Positions 8,315 to 17,208 of a stretch of DNA of 64,000 nt are shown in pieces (the first letter of the stretch is position 1; each line of letters begins with the position of its first letter). The DNA comes from Streptomyces sp. NRRL F-5126. GTDB taxonomy: Bacteria > Actinomycetota > Actinomycetes > Streptomycetales > Streptomycetaceae. Made by a program: the position numbers and the translations under genes. Below the pieces are notes generated by a model. That model worked only from the letters and a program-made list of their open reading frames with translations. It searched no databases and had not been told where the DNA came from. Where the stretch lies: contig NZ_JOFZ01000004.1 of NCBI RefSeq assembly GCF_000721265.1, forward strand, positions 567,734 to 631,733, in the 5' to 3' direction.

Positions 8315-9040
8315 ATGGCTGACGAGGAGTTCCGGGACGCGGCACTCGCCGCGATCTACGACGCGCTCGACCCGGACCGCGGCGATCTCGACGCCTACGT
8401 CGGCGCGGTGGGGGAGTTCGGGGCGCGCAGCGTGCTGGATGTGGGGTGCGGGACCGGGGTGTTCGCCCTGCTCCTGGCGGAGCGCGGGGTCGAGGTCGTC
8501 GCCCTCGACCCCGCCGAGGCGTCGCTGGCCGTGGCACGCGGCAAGCCGGGCGCCGGGCGCGTGCGGTGGATACACGGGGACGCGACGGCGCTCCCGCGAC
8601 TACGGGTCGACGCGGCCACGATGACCGCCAACGTCGCCCAGGCCATCGCCCGCCCCGGCGACTGGCACAACACACTGCGAGGTGTCCACGCGGCACTGCG
8701 GCCGGGCGGCCGCCTGATCTTCGAGACCCGGGACCCCGCCGGGCGCGCCTGGCGGGAGTGGAACCGCGACGCCTCCCGCAGCGTGACGGACGTCCCCGGC
8801 GTGGGCGCCGTCGAGAGCTGGGTCCAGCTCCTCGATGTGAACGGGCCGTTGGTGACGTTCCTGTGGAGTTACGTGTTCGTGGCTGACGGGCGGACGCTGA
8901 CGTCGCGCTCGACGCTCCGGTTCCGCCAACGGGACGAGATCGAGGCCGACCTGACCGCTCACGGGTACGTCGTCGAGGACGTCCGCGACGCGCCCGACCG
9001 CCCCGGCCGCGAATTCGTCTTCGTCGCGCGGCGGCCATGA
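8315..9040 (+). CDS. class I SAM-dependent methyltransferase
   Basis: A 241-residue methyltransferase with motif I VLDVGCGTGVFALLLAE (about residues 39-55), acidic VVALDPAEASL and the post-I region WIHGDATALP. The later LIFETRDPAGRAWREW segment is shared with the methyltransferase at 49,555-50,301, so the two belong to the same subfamily. The ATG at 8315 is preceded 8 bp upstream by TACCGT, a good actinobacterial -10, and no ribosome site, indicating a leaderless transcript. It lies 41 bp after the TetR gene, with its own promoter. The substrate is unknown. Confidence 0.85.
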   Translation: MADEEFRDAALAAIYDALDPDRGDLDAYVGAVGEFGARSVLDVGCGTGVFALLLAERGVEVVALDPAEASLAVARGKPGAGRVRWIHGDATALPRLRVDAATMTANVAQAIARPGDWHNTLRGVHAALRPGGRLIFETRDPAGRAWREWNRDASRSVTDVPGVGAVESWVQLLDVNGPLVTFLWSYVFVADGRTLTSRSTLRFRQRDEIEADLTAHGYVVEDVRDAPDRPGREFVFVARRP

Positions 9041-9101
9041 GCCCGCCGGCGAAACGCTCGCGCCCCCGCGCCCCGGCGTCCCCCGTGCGCCCGCGCGAGG
9101 T

Positions 9102-9605
9102 TCAGTCGGCGGTGACCTTCGCGGCGAAGGCGTCCAGGTTCCCCGCCATGCGCGCCAGGCGCTCGTCCAGCGTCAGCGACTCCTCGTACCGTCCCGCGCG
9201 CAGCTTCGGCTGCCGCTTCCCGCGCACGTACAGCGGGCACGCGAGGTCCGCGCACACGTAGATGCCGACCGTGTTGCCCTCACGGCCGCGCGCGCCCGCG
9301 AGCGGGGCGGCCAGCAGGGTCACACCGGAAGAGGCATGGCCGGTCAGGCAGATCTGGCACAGACTCGACTTGACCGCACTGGTACGGCTCACCGACGGCA
9401 CACGCAGCGTGATGCCCAACGGCCCCTGTGCCCCGGGCATCACGAGGTGCGCCCGAAGCGGGGCCCCGGGGTCCACCCACCCGAGGAAGTCCAGATCCCC
9501 CCAGGGCAGGCCGGCGAAGTCGAGGGGCAGCCGCAGCCGCGTCGCCTCGCCCTTCGTGCAGTTCACGAACGACGAGCGGATCTGTTTCTCGGTGAGTGGT
9601 TCCAC
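9102..9605 (-). CDS. FBP-domain protein (treble-clef zinc finger, FusB-like C-terminal domain)
   Basis: A 167-residue protein resembling the FBP_C family, related to the EF-G-binding fusidic acid resistance protein FusB. Cysteine pairs SLCQIC and YVCADLAC flank a loop and form a treble-clef zinc finger, followed by a basic VRGKRQPK stretch. The likely role is binding elongation factor G at the ribosome, as inferred from the family. The GTG at 9605 is preceded on its strand by TACAGT eight bases upstream, a leaderless-type promoter. A longer frame through the adjacent pentanucleotide repeat is not credible as coding. Confidence 0.8.
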   Translation of the reverse strand: MEPLTEKQIRSSFVNCTKGEATRLRLPLDFAGLPWGDLDFLGWVDPGAPLRAHLVMPGAQGPLGITLRVPSVSRTSAVKSSLCQICLTGHASSGVTLLAAPLAGARGREGNTVGIYVCADLACPLYVRGKRQPKLRAGRYEESLTLDERLARMAGNLDAFAAKVTAD

Positions 9606-9656
9606 GGGATCCCACTGTAGGTACCGGCCTGACCGGCTCGCATCGCAATATCGGCC

Positions 9657-9691
9657 GGGACCGGACCGGACCGGACCGGACCGGACCGCAC
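9657..9691. repeat. pentanucleotide tandem repeat (CCGGA)n
   Basis: About six consecutive perfect copies of the 5-bp unit GGACC/CCGGA with a degenerate seventh, in the gap between the FBP gene promoter and the end of the SDR gene. It sits 50-85 bp upstream of the FBP start. The copy number of such repeats is prone to slippage. Confidence 0.9.
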
Positions 9692-9728
9692 CGGCACCCG
9701 CGATCCGCCGCACGGCGGGCTCGCGCCG

Positions 9729-10436
9729 TCACCAGGCAAGCGGGCCCTGAGCGTCGAAGAAGCCGCCCGTCGGCCCGTCGGGGCCCACCTGCGCCATGCG
9801 GACGATGATGCCCGCGCCCTCCTCGACCGTCTGCAGGCCGGTGTTCCCGTTCAGGTCGGTCTTCGTGAACCCGGGCTCGACCGAGTTGATCCGCATTTCG
9901 GGGAAGGCCTTCGCGTACTGCACCGTGATCATGTTCACGGCCGTCTTGGACGCCGGGTAGGCCACCCCCGGATAGCCGTAGGCGGGCGTGCCCGGCGTGG
10001 AGAGCCCGGCCAGCGAGGCCAGGCCGCTGCTCACGTTGACCACGACGGGCGCGGCCGAACGCCGCAGCAGCGGCAGGAACGCGTGCAGGACCCGCACGGT
10101 GCCGAACACGTTGGTCTCGAACGTCTCCCGGACCACGTCCGCCGTCGTGCCGGCCGCATCGGTCACGGTGTTGCCCGCGCCGCGCTGCTCGATCCCCGCG
10201 TTGTTGACCAGCACGTCGAGCCCGCCGGCGGCCTCGACCGTCCGAGCCGCGGCTTCCACGGAGGCGTCGTCGGCCACGTCGAGGACGACGAGCCGCGCCC
10301 CCAGCTCCTCGGCGGCACGCCGCCCGCGCTCCGCGTCACGGCTGCCGATGAAGACGGTGTGTCCCGCCTCGACGAGCCTGCGTGCGGTCTCGAAGCCGAG
10401 ACCCTTGTTCGCTCCGGTGATCAGTGTTGTCGTCAT
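9729..10436 (-). CDS. short-chain dehydrogenase/reductase
   Basis: A 235-residue classical SDR. TGANKGLGFE near the N terminus is the nucleotide-binding glycine motif, LDVADDASV binds the adenine ring, and NNAG stabilises the fold. Catalysis is by Ser in VNVSSGLAS with Tyr and Lys in YPASK. The Arg after the first strand (GSRDAERGRR) suggests NADP(H). The substrate is unknown. It is downstream of and codirectional with the LacI regulator (74 bp gap), so it could be the last gene of the sugar operon or an independent unit. Confidence 0.9.
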   Translation of the reverse strand: MTTTLITGANKGLGFETARRLVEAGHTVFIGSRDAERGRRAAEELGARLVVLDVADDASVEAAARTVEAAGGLDVLVNNAGIEQRGAGNTVTDAAGTTADVVRETFETNVFGTVRVLHAFLPLLRRSAAPVVVNVSSGLASLAGLSTPGTPAYGYPGVAYPASKTAVNMITVQYAKAFPEMRINSVEPGFTKTDLNGNTGLQTVEEGAGIIVRMAQVGPDGPTGGFFDAQGPLAW

Positions 10437-10510
10437 GGCTCCACCCTGCGGCGCGCAGCCGCGGCCGGCCAGGCGTCCCGTCTTCCTGGGACCGCGAGTA
10501 CCACCTGGCG

Positions 10511-11533
10511 TCAGCCCCGCCTGACGCGCGTGGACTCCCGCACCACAAGCCGGTACGGGGGATGGATGCGGCGCGGCTCGTCCGAGGGAGACGGAGGCGT
10601 CGTGATCCGTGCGACCAGGCACTCCACGGCCAGCTCCGCGATCGCCGCCTTGTCAGGGGCGATGGTGGTGAGCGACACCGCCCCGTAGTGGCCCTCCTCG
10701 ATGTCGTCGAAGCCGACCACGGCGACGTCCTCGGGGATGCGCAACCCGCGTTCGTAGAGTGTGCGCATCGCGCCGAGCGCCATCATGTCGTTGTACGCGA
10801 ACACCGCGTCGGGCCGCTCGCCCCGGTCGAGCACCGCCGCCATCGCGACCGCGCCGTCACGGCGCCCGTAGCCGTCCGTGGCGACGACGAGCGACTCGGG
10901 CGGCGTCATGCCGTTCGCCTCGATCTCCGCGCGCCACCCTTGCAGGCGCAGATGGGCGGGCTGGCGCTCGCTCTCGTGCCGTGCGCCGAGGAAGGCGATG
11001 CGGCGCCTGCCCAGGTCGAGGAGGTGGCGTACGGCGGTCCTCGCGGCCGCGATGTTGTCGATCGCGATGTGATCGTACGGCGCGTCGTACTGGCGCTCGC
11101 CGAGAAGGACCATCGGCGGCCCCGAGGGACGGGCGATCAGGTCCTCGTTCTCCAGCTCGATCGGGCTGAGGATCAGGCCGTCGATGACATGCGAACGGAA
11201 CCCCTGCGAGACGAGGTTCTCCAGCTCGCGCCGCCCCGCGGTGTGGTCGAGCAGCACGGTGTGCTCGTGGCGCACGGCCGCGTCGATCACCGCGCCCGCG
11301 ACCTCCGCGAAGTACGGGTTGCCGAGTTCGGGGACGGCCAGCGCGATGATGCCCGTGCGACCCTTGCGCAGATGGCGCGCGCTCAGATTGGGCCGGTAGC
11401 CGAGATCGTCGATGGCCCGCTGCACCCGGGCCCTCGTACTGGCTGTGACATGGGGGAAGTCGTTGACGACGTTCGACACGGTTTTCACCGATACGCCCGC
11501 TCGCTGCGCGACATCCTTGAGGCTGACGCCCAC
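10511..11533 (-). CDS. LacI-family regulator of the furanose ABC operon
   Basis: A 340-residue protein. The helix-turn-helix is VSLKDVAQRAGVSVKTVSNV with the minor-groove hinge helix around NLSARHLRKGRTG; a periplasmic-binding-like sugar domain follows, with AFLGARHES, VFAYNDMMALGAM and VAVVGFDDIE. The GTG at 11533 has an AAGGAG ribosome site. It follows the second permease gene by 106 bp on the same strand, so it may be cotranscribed with the importer it is expected to regulate. LacI-type palindromes occur upstream of the importer and of the glutaminase-family/GH127 genes. Confidence 0.9.
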   Translation of the reverse strand: MGVSLKDVAQRAGVSVKTVSNVVNDFPHVTASTRARVQRAIDDLGYRPNLSARHLRKGRTGIIALAVPELGNPYFAEVAGAVIDAAVRHEHTVLLDHTAGRRELENLVSQGFRSHVIDGLILSPIELENEDLIARPSGPPMVLLGERQYDAPYDHIAIDNIAAARTAVRHLLDLGRRRIAFLGARHESERQPAHLRLQGWRAEIEANGMTPPESLVVATDGYGRRDGAVAMAAVLDRGERPDAVFAYNDMMALGAMRTLYERGLRIPEDVAVVGFDDIEEGHYGAVSLTTIAPDKAAIAELAVECLVARITTPPSPSDEPRRIHPPYRLVVRESTRVRRG

Positions 11534-11639
11534 GGCGCTCCTTGTCCTGGGCCGGGCCGCGGGGCCCGGATGCTGTGCTGCGCTGCCGCGGCGGGCGGGC
11601 CCGCCGTTTCCCGCGCCGTGAGCGGCGCTCAGGAACGGG

Positions 11640-12653
11640 TCACGGTAGTTTCTGGGTTCTGCTGAGAACCGTCTGCAACAGGACCACCAGGGCGAGGAAG
11701 GCGCCGTTGACGGCGTCGGTGAAGGCCGAGCCGTACTGCGAGAAGTAGTGGTCGATGAGGTTGTGGATCACGGCGAGCAGCAGGACGCCGCTGACCGTTC
11801 CGCCCACCGAGCCGCTGCCACCCGTCAGCAGCGTGCCGCCGATCACCACCGAGGCGATCGCCGTCAGTTCGTAGCCGACGCCGATGGTGGTGACGCCGGA
11901 GCCGAGCCGGGCGCCGCCCAGTGCCCCCGCCGCCGCGGCGAGTGTGCCCGACAGCACGTAGACGAGGACCTTGGTGCGCTGGACCGGCAGCCCCATCAGC
12001 AGCGCCGCGTTCTCGTTCCCGCCGAGCGCGGTGAGGTTCGCGCCGAAGCGGGTACGGGTGAGCAGCAGCGCGCCGAGCGCGAACAGCGCGGCCACGATCA
12101 GCACCGGCACCCAGGTGCCGCCGCCGAGCTGGCGGAAGAACGACCCCTTGGGAACGAGGTAGGTCTTCGATCCTTCGTGGGTGAGCGCCTGGAGCAGTCC
12201 GCGTGCGCCGAGCAGCCCGGCGAGGGTGACGATGAACGGCGCCATCTTCGCCCGCGCGACGAGCAGGCCCTGCATCGTGCCCCAGGCCGCGCCCACGGCC
12301 AGCGGCAGCAGGATGGCCAGCCAGGTGCCGGCGCGCGAGCCCTCCGCCCCGAGCACCCCGCCGAGCGCGTACATCGAGCCGACCGAGAGGTCGATCCCGC
12401 CCGTGATGATCACGAACGTCATTCCGAGAGCCAGCAGCCAGACGAACGCGTTGCCGCCGAGGATGCTGCTGACGTTCGCCCAGGTCGGGAACGCCGACGA
12501 GGTGGCCGATGCGATGATCACGACCAGCACGAGGACCGCGAGTGCGCCGTGCTGCTGGAGGCGGCCGGCCAGCCGTTCGCGCGCCGGGGCGCGCAGGTCC
12601 TGCCCGGGCCCCGGCGGCCCCGGGGTGACGGCCGAACTCAGGCTGGCGCTCAT
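11640..12653 (-). CDS. sugar ABC transporter permease (YjfF/RbsC type)
   Basis: A 337-residue inner-membrane protein of the BPD_transp_2 family with about ten hydrophobic segments. VIITGGIDLSVGSM and VGYELTAIASVVIGGTLLTGG are family hallmarks. It forms the translocation pore with the permease upstream. Its ATG overlaps the stop of that gene (ATGA, 12650-12653). Two permease genes in one operon, with one ATPase and one binding protein, is the arrangement of the galactofuranose transporter YtfQ-YtfR-YtfT-YjfF rather than the single-permease ribose system. Confidence 0.9.
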   Translation of the reverse strand: MSASLSSAVTPGPPGPGQDLRAPARERLAGRLQQHGALAVLVLVVIIASATSSAFPTWANVSSILGGNAFVWLLALGMTFVIITGGIDLSVGSMYALGGVLGAEGSRAGTWLAILLPLAVGAAWGTMQGLLVARAKMAPFIVTLAGLLGARGLLQALTHEGSKTYLVPKGSFFRQLGGGTWVPVLIVAALFALGALLLTRTRFGANLTALGGNENAALLMGLPVQRTKVLVYVLSGTLAAAAGALGGARLGSGVTTIGVGYELTAIASVVIGGTLLTGGSGSVGGTVSGVLLLAVIHNLIDHYFSQYGSAFTDAVNGAFLALVVLLQTVLSRTQKLP

Positions 12654-13615
12654 CGGGTACCACGCTCCTGGGACGCGTAGACGGCGAAGCAGATGATGAC
12701 GGCCTCGACGATCTGGGTGTACGAGTTGGGCACGTTGTGCTGGGTCAGCACAGCGGTGATGAGCTGCATGAACAGCGCCCCCGCCACAGTGCCGAGCACG
12801 CGTACGCGGCCACCGCTGAGCGGTGTGCCGCCGACGACGACCGCGGTGATGGCGTTGAGCTCCATGTTGATGCCCTGGTTCGCGGGATCCGCCTCCGCGC
12901 CGTGACCCACGATCAGCACGCCCGCCAGCGCGGCCAGCACGCCGGAGATCACGTAGACGGTGATCAGCACGCGGCGCACCGGCAGGCCGGACAGGCCGGC
13001 CGCGGTGCGGTTGTCGCCCACGGCCACCAGTTGCCTGCCGAAGGTGGTGCGGCGCACCAGCAGGGCCGTAAGCACCGCGGCGGCCGCGGCGATCCACGCC
13101 ATGTACGGGACGCCGGCGAGCGCCCCGGTGCCCAGGTCGAGCGCCCCGGCCTGGCTGACCGGCTTGGCGGAGTTGCCGTTGACGATCTCGGCCAGGCCGC
13201 GCACGCCGATCATCAGGGACAGCGTGGCGACGATGGGCTGCACCCGGGTGAGCGCCACCATGGCCCCGCCCGCGGCGCCCGACGCCGCGCCGAGCAGCAG
13301 CGCGACCGGCAGTGCGGCGGGCAGGCCGTAGCCGAGGTACAGCGGGAGGACGGACGCGGACAGCGCGATGACCGCGCCGACCGACAGGTCGATGCCCTCC
13401 GTGCCGATCACCAGGGCCATGCCGAGCGCCACCAGCAGCGTCGGAGAGACCTGGAACAGCTGCACGCGCAGGTTGTCGGCCGACAGGAAGTGGCTGTCGA
13501 GGCCCACCGCGACGATGGCGAGGACGATCAGCGCCGCGTAGACGCCGTACTCCTGGAGCAGCCGCAGCGCCCGGTCGCGGTCGAAAGCGGGGGTCTGCAG
13601 GGTCTCTGCGCTCAC
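12650..13615 (-). CDS. sugar ABC transporter permease (YtfT/RbsC type)
   Basis: A 321-residue membrane permease with the family motifs LVIGTEGIDLSVGAV and INMELNAITAVVVGGTPLSGG. It starts with GTG overlapping the ATPase stop codon (GTGA), indicating translational coupling. It pairs with the downstream permease, with which it shares fold and motifs but little close identity, as expected for a heterodimeric pore. Confidence 0.9.
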   Translation of the reverse strand: MSAETLQTPAFDRDRALRLLQEYGVYAALIVLAIVAVGLDSHFLSADNLRVQLFQVSPTLLVALGMALVIGTEGIDLSVGAVIALSASVLPLYLGYGLPAALPVALLLGAASGAAGGAMVALTRVQPIVATLSLMIGVRGLAEIVNGNSAKPVSQAGALDLGTGALAGVPYMAWIAAAAAVLTALLVRRTTFGRQLVAVGDNRTAAGLSGLPVRRVLITVYVISGVLAALAGVLIVGHGAEADPANQGINMELNAITAVVVGGTPLSGGRVRVLGTVAGALFMQLITAVLTQHNVPNSYTQIVEAVIICFAVYASQERGTR

Positions 13616-15228
13616 CGGCGGGACTCCTTCGTTGTGGGCGGGGTGCCGGGGGCGGAGTCGGGGAGCGCGCCGGCGTCCGCCTGCGGGTCCGCCGCGGCGA
13701 GTGCGGTCATCAGCTGCTCCTCGCCGACCTCGTCCCCCGTCAAGTGCCCCACGACCCGGCCGTCCTTGAGCACGACGACCCGGTCGGACCCCTCGATGAG
13801 CTCCTCCAGGTCGGACGAGATGAGCAGCACGCCGAGCCCGTCGGCGGCCAGTTCGTCGATCAGGGCCTGCACCTCGGCCTTGGCGCCGACGTCGATGCCC
13901 CGGGTCGGCTCGTCGAGCAGCAGGGCCTTGGGGCTGAGGCAGAGCCACCGGGCGAGCAGCACCTTCTGCTGGTTGCCGCCGGAGAGGTCGCTGACCTTCT
14001 GGTCCGGGCTCGAGGCCTTGATGCGCAGCCGGTCCATGAAGAAGCGCACCACCTCGTCCTGCTTCGCCCGGGAGACGATGCCCGCCCGCGACAGCCGGGG
14101 GAGTGCCGCCAGCGAGATGTTCTCGCGGACCGACAGGTTCGGGATGATGCCCTCCGCCTTGCGGTCCTCGGGCAGCATCACCACGCCCGCCCTGATGGCG
14201 GCCGCGGGGCTGCGCCGCTTCATCGGCCTGCCGTCGACCTCGACCGTGCCCGCGTCGGTCGCCAGCGCACCGACGACGGCCTTCGCCGTCTCGCTGCGCC
14301 CCGCGCCGAGCAGGCCGCCGAGGCCGACGACCTCGCCGGGACGCACATCGACGGACACGTCGTGCACCCGGTGGCGGACGCTGAGCCCCTTCGCGCGCAG
14401 GACCGGCTCCGTCCCGGCCTGCTCGTGGCGCGCGCTGTCGAACGCCGTGGTGCCCCCGGAGCGCACGGCGGCCATCTCGCGGCCCAGCATCATGGAGATG
14501 AGCTGCAGCCGCCGCAGGTCGGCCATCCTCCCGGTGTGCACGTGCTGCCCGTCCCGCAGGACGGTGACGCGGTCGCAGATCGCGTACAGCTCGTCGAGGC
14601 GGTGGCTGACGTACACGACGGCGATGCCGCGCTCGCGCAGGCCGCGGATGACGGAGAAGAGCGTCTCGACCTCGCGCGGTTCGAGTGACGAGGTCGGTTC
14701 GTCCATGACGACGACGCGCGCGTCGACCTGGACGGCGCGTGCGAGTGCCACCATCTGCTGGGCGCCGAGCCCGAGAGTGCGCAGCGGACGCGTCACGTCG
14801 ACGTGGACGCCGTAGCGTCCGAGCGCGGCGGCCGCCTCACGGTTCATCCGCCGCTGGTCGATCAGCCCGAAACGGCGCGGCTCCCGCCCGAGGAACAGGT
14901 TGCGGGCGACGGACATCAGCGGTACGAGGTTGACCTCCTGGTAGATGGTGGAGATTCCGGCCGCCTGCGCCTCCAGCGGGTTGCGGAACTCCCGGGCCGC
15001 GCCCTCGAAGCGGACCGCGCCCGAGTCGGGGCGGTGCACGCCGGTCATCACCTTGATGAGCGTCGACTTGCCCGCGCCGTTCTCGCCCACCAGCGCGTGC
15101 ACCTCGCCGGGGCGGAGGGCGAAGTCGACGTCGCGCAGCGCGTGCACGCCCGCGAAGCTCTTGGTGACACCGGCGACTTCGAGCACCGGGGCGGGCGCCG
15201 CCGGTGCCTGTTCGTCCTCCTGGGCCAT
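13612..15228 (-). CDS. sugar ABC transporter ATPase with two nucleotide-binding domains (YtfR/RbsA type)
   Basis: A 538-residue double ATPase. Domain 1 has Walker A GENGAGKST, Q-loop IYQEVNLV, a degenerate signature LGLGAQQMVALAR and Walker B VVVMDEPTSSLEP. Domain 2 has the usual degenerate Walker A GLLGAGRSE, an intact signature LSGGNQQKVLLAR and ALLLDEPTRGIDVG. This asymmetry is normal for carbohydrate ABC ATPases of the CUT2 class. The ATG at 15228 has a strong GAGGAGGAG ribosome site. The gene lies between the binding protein and two permeases and energises monosaccharide uptake. Confidence 0.93.
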   Translation of the reverse strand: MAQEDEQAPAAPAPVLEVAGVTKSFAGVHALRDVDFALRPGEVHALVGENGAGKSTLIKVMTGVHRPDSGAVRFEGAAREFRNPLEAQAAGISTIYQEVNLVPLMSVARNLFLGREPRRFGLIDQRRMNREAAAALGRYGVHVDVTRPLRTLGLGAQQMVALARAVQVDARVVVMDEPTSSLEPREVETLFSVIRGLRERGIAVVYVSHRLDELYAICDRVTVLRDGQHVHTGRMADLRRLQLISMMLGREMAAVRSGGTTAFDSARHEQAGTEPVLRAKGLSVRHRVHDVSVDVRPGEVVGLGGLLGAGRSETAKAVVGALATDAGTVEVDGRPMKRRSPAAAIRAGVVMLPEDRKAEGIIPNLSVRENISLAALPRLSRAGIVSRAKQDEVVRFFMDRLRIKASSPDQKVSDLSGGNQQKVLLARWLCLSPKALLLDEPTRGIDVGAKAEVQALIDELAADGLGVLLISSDLEELIEGSDRVVVLKDGRVVGHLTGDEVGEEQLMTALAAADPQADAGALPDSAPGTPPTTKESRR

Positions 15229-15382
15229 GTTCTCCTCCTCGCATGGAACTGCCGCCGTCCTGGCCGCGCCGGACGGGACGATCGGCCCGGCCCCGGGTGC
15301 GAGCCGAGGCCGGGCCGGGCTGAGCCGGTCGGGGGGAGCCGGCCGGGTCAGGTGCCTGGACGTGTGCGTTCGGGCGCGGTCG

Positions 15383-16498
15383 TCAGTACACGAGCCCCTG
15401 GTCCAGGGCCTGCTTGGCGTTCTTCTGCGTGAAGTGGCCGTCCTGGATGATGACCTTGGCCTGCACGCCCTTGGTGCCGTAGAAGTCCTGCAGCGCCTGG
15501 AACGCGAGCGGGCCGAACCGGGGGTTCGTCTCGATGTCGGCCACGACACCGCCCGCGGACACGTCCTGCACGACCTGCTTGATGCCGTCGATGGTGACGA
15601 CCTTGACGTCCTTGCCCGGGGTCTTGCCCGCCGAGCGGATCGCCTGGAGGGCACCGAGCGCCATCTCGTCGTTCTCGGTGAAGACGGCGTCGATGTCCGG
15701 GTGCGCCTGGAGCAACTGCTCCATCACCTTCTGGCCGTCGGTCTGGGCGAAGTTGCCCGTCTGCGACGCGACCACCTTCATGTTCGGGTACTTGGCCTTC
15801 AGGCGGTCCTTGAAGCCCTTGGTCCTGTCGGTCGTCACGTTGTTGCCCGGAGTGCCGGTGAGGATGGCGACCTTCGCCTTCTCGCTCGTCGCCGCGGCCA
15901 GGTCGTCCGCCGCGGTCTGGGCCTGGCCGTAGAAGTTCGAGCCGACGAACGACATGAAGTCGGTGCAGGCGGATCCGGCGGCCGTCCTGTCGATGGTGAG
16001 GACCGGGATCTTCTTCGCCTTCGCCTTGGCAAGCGCCGGGCCGAGCCCGTCGGAGTTCTCCGGCGCCACGATGAGGACCTTGGCGCCCTGCGCGATCATG
16101 TCCTCGATCTGCGAGTTCTGGGCGTTGACATCCGCGTTGGCGTTGCGCTGGATCAGCTTGACCCCCAGCTTCTTCGCCTGCGCGGTGATGCTGTTCGTCT
16201 CGGTCGCACGGAAGGGGTTGCTCGTCGACTCCGACTGGGAGAAGCCCACCACGGTCTTGCCGTCGGTGATGTCGAGCTTCGGCACGCCACCGCCGTACGA
16301 CTTGTACGTGCAGGACGGGCCGGACGAGCCGGAGGAGACGACCTTCTGCTCCGCGGCCTTGTTGCTCGTGGCGCCCGGGCTGCTGCTGGACGAACCGGAG
16401 TTCGACGTACCCGAGTTGGTGCATGCAGAGGCCGCCAGGCAGAGACCGGCGGTCATCACCAGGGCGGCCGTGGCCTTGGCCCGGGGAAAGGCGTTCAT
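15383..16498 (-). CDS. sugar ABC transporter substrate-binding lipoprotein (YtfQ-like)
   Basis: A 371-residue secreted lipoprotein. The signal peptide ends at LAASAC, with the lipid-carrying Cys near residue 26; the -3 position is Ala rather than the commoner Leu/Val. After a Ser/Gly-rich linker comes a type 1 periplasmic-binding fold: TVVGFSQSESTSNPFRATET, VKLIQRNANADVNAQNSQIE and VFTENDEMALGALQAI. These resemble YtfQ, the galactofuranose-binding protein. It opens the importer operon; the next gene follows after 154 bp. Combined with the nearby GH127 enzyme, a furanose such as L-arabinofuranose is a reasonable ligand, but this is inference. Confidence 0.88.
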   Translation of the reverse strand: MNAFPRAKATAALVMTAGLCLAASACTNSGTSNSGSSSSSPGATSNKAAEQKVVSSGSSGPSCTYKSYGGGVPKLDITDGKTVVGFSQSESTSNPFRATETNSITAQAKKLGVKLIQRNANADVNAQNSQIEDMIAQGAKVLIVAPENSDGLGPALAKAKAKKIPVLTIDRTAAGSACTDFMSFVGSNFYGQAQTAADDLAAATSEKAKVAILTGTPGNNVTTDRTKGFKDRLKAKYPNMKVVASQTGNFAQTDGQKVMEQLLQAHPDIDAVFTENDEMALGALQAIRSAGKTPGKDVKVVTIDGIKQVVQDVSAGGVVADIETNPRFGPLAFQALQDFYGTKGVQAKVIIQDGHFTQKNAKQALDQGLVY

Positions 16499-16603
16499 GC
16501 GCGGATCACATCCTCGTCGATGCGGGGAGAGGGCTGAGGGGGCCGGGAGCGCCGGAGGCGCACGTCGCCCGGGAACGGCCCCGACGGTGTGGTGACGACG
16601 GGT

Positions 16604-16621
16604 CGTTCCAACGATGTAAGG
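16604..16621. promoter_or_regulatory. LacI-type operator upstream of the ABC operon
   Basis: TTCCAACGATGTAA at 16607-16620 has LacI-family symmetry around a central CG (10 of 14 positions match its complement). It lies about 110 bp before the binding-protein ATG, where a promoter would be, and is almost the same as the site at 16972-16985. Confidence 0.55.
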
Positions 16622-16971
16622 AGGAGATTGCGTCACGTCGCACGGGGTGTCAAGGGAACTGTGCGACCCGGAAGTTGCCGATGCGGAAAAGTGCGGCGCA
16701 CCGGAGGACGTTTTCGTGCCCGCGCGGCACGCGGCGCCGGCGCGTTGCCGCCACCGCTGCCCGCCGGGCCGTCCACCGTGAGCAACGACCCCGGACGGCA
16801 GACGTCTTGGGAGTGCGTCGGAGAGCAAAAAGCATGGTCCCGAGCCCGGAATCGGCGGCTCCGGGACGCCGGGATCCGGACTGCGCTCAGGTAAAAACGG
16901 GGTAGTTGCCGGTGTCGCACCCCTGGACACTGGCCGACGCGCCGTGCTCTCATGCTGGCTGCCCCATCGTT

Positions 16972-16985
16972 TTCCAACGTTGTAT
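16972..16985. promoter_or_regulatory. LacI-type operator upstream of the glutaminase-family gene
   Basis: TTCCAACGTTGTAT has a central AACGTT and 10 of 14 symmetric positions. It is about 225 bp before the ATG at 17209. Its likeness to the sites at 16607-16620 and 49404-49425 suggests the same or a sister LacI regulator. Confidence 0.55.
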
Positions 16986-17208
16986 CGACGCCGGGGCGCA
17001 ACGGGGCATATGGCGATCAACGCCGTTCTCCCCGCCCGCGCCCCGGCAGGCTCCGCGGCAACCACTGCTCCTGCCCCCACCGAGAGCGGCCGCCGCACCA
17101 TCGCCGTACCACCTCAGGCGGCCGCACCCGTGCTGCGGCCGCCTGGACAGGCCCGGTGGGCCGGGCACGGCACGCCCGGCCCCCGGCCCAGGACAAGTGG
17201 AGGAAAAG

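Larger units (their letters stand above)
16499..17208. other. 710-bp divergent intergenic region
   Basis: This non-coding stretch separates the leftward importer operon from the rightward glutaminase-family gene. I see two LacI-like operator motifs (16607-16620 and 16972-16985) and no credible gene: the open frames here are GC-bias artefacts without ribosome sites. The length is long for Streptomyces and may include 5' untranslated leaders. Confidence 0.6.

Noticed and set aside
9606..9713. N-terminal extension of the FBP protein through the CCGGA repeat
   Set aside because: The encoded Arg-Ser-Gly-Pro repeat is only the translation of the microsatellite, while a promoter-like TACAGT precedes the GTG at 9605.
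16499..17208. Short open frames in the importer/glutaminase-family gap as small genes
   Set aside because: None has a ribosome site, conserved motif or consistent length; operator motifs lie within them.
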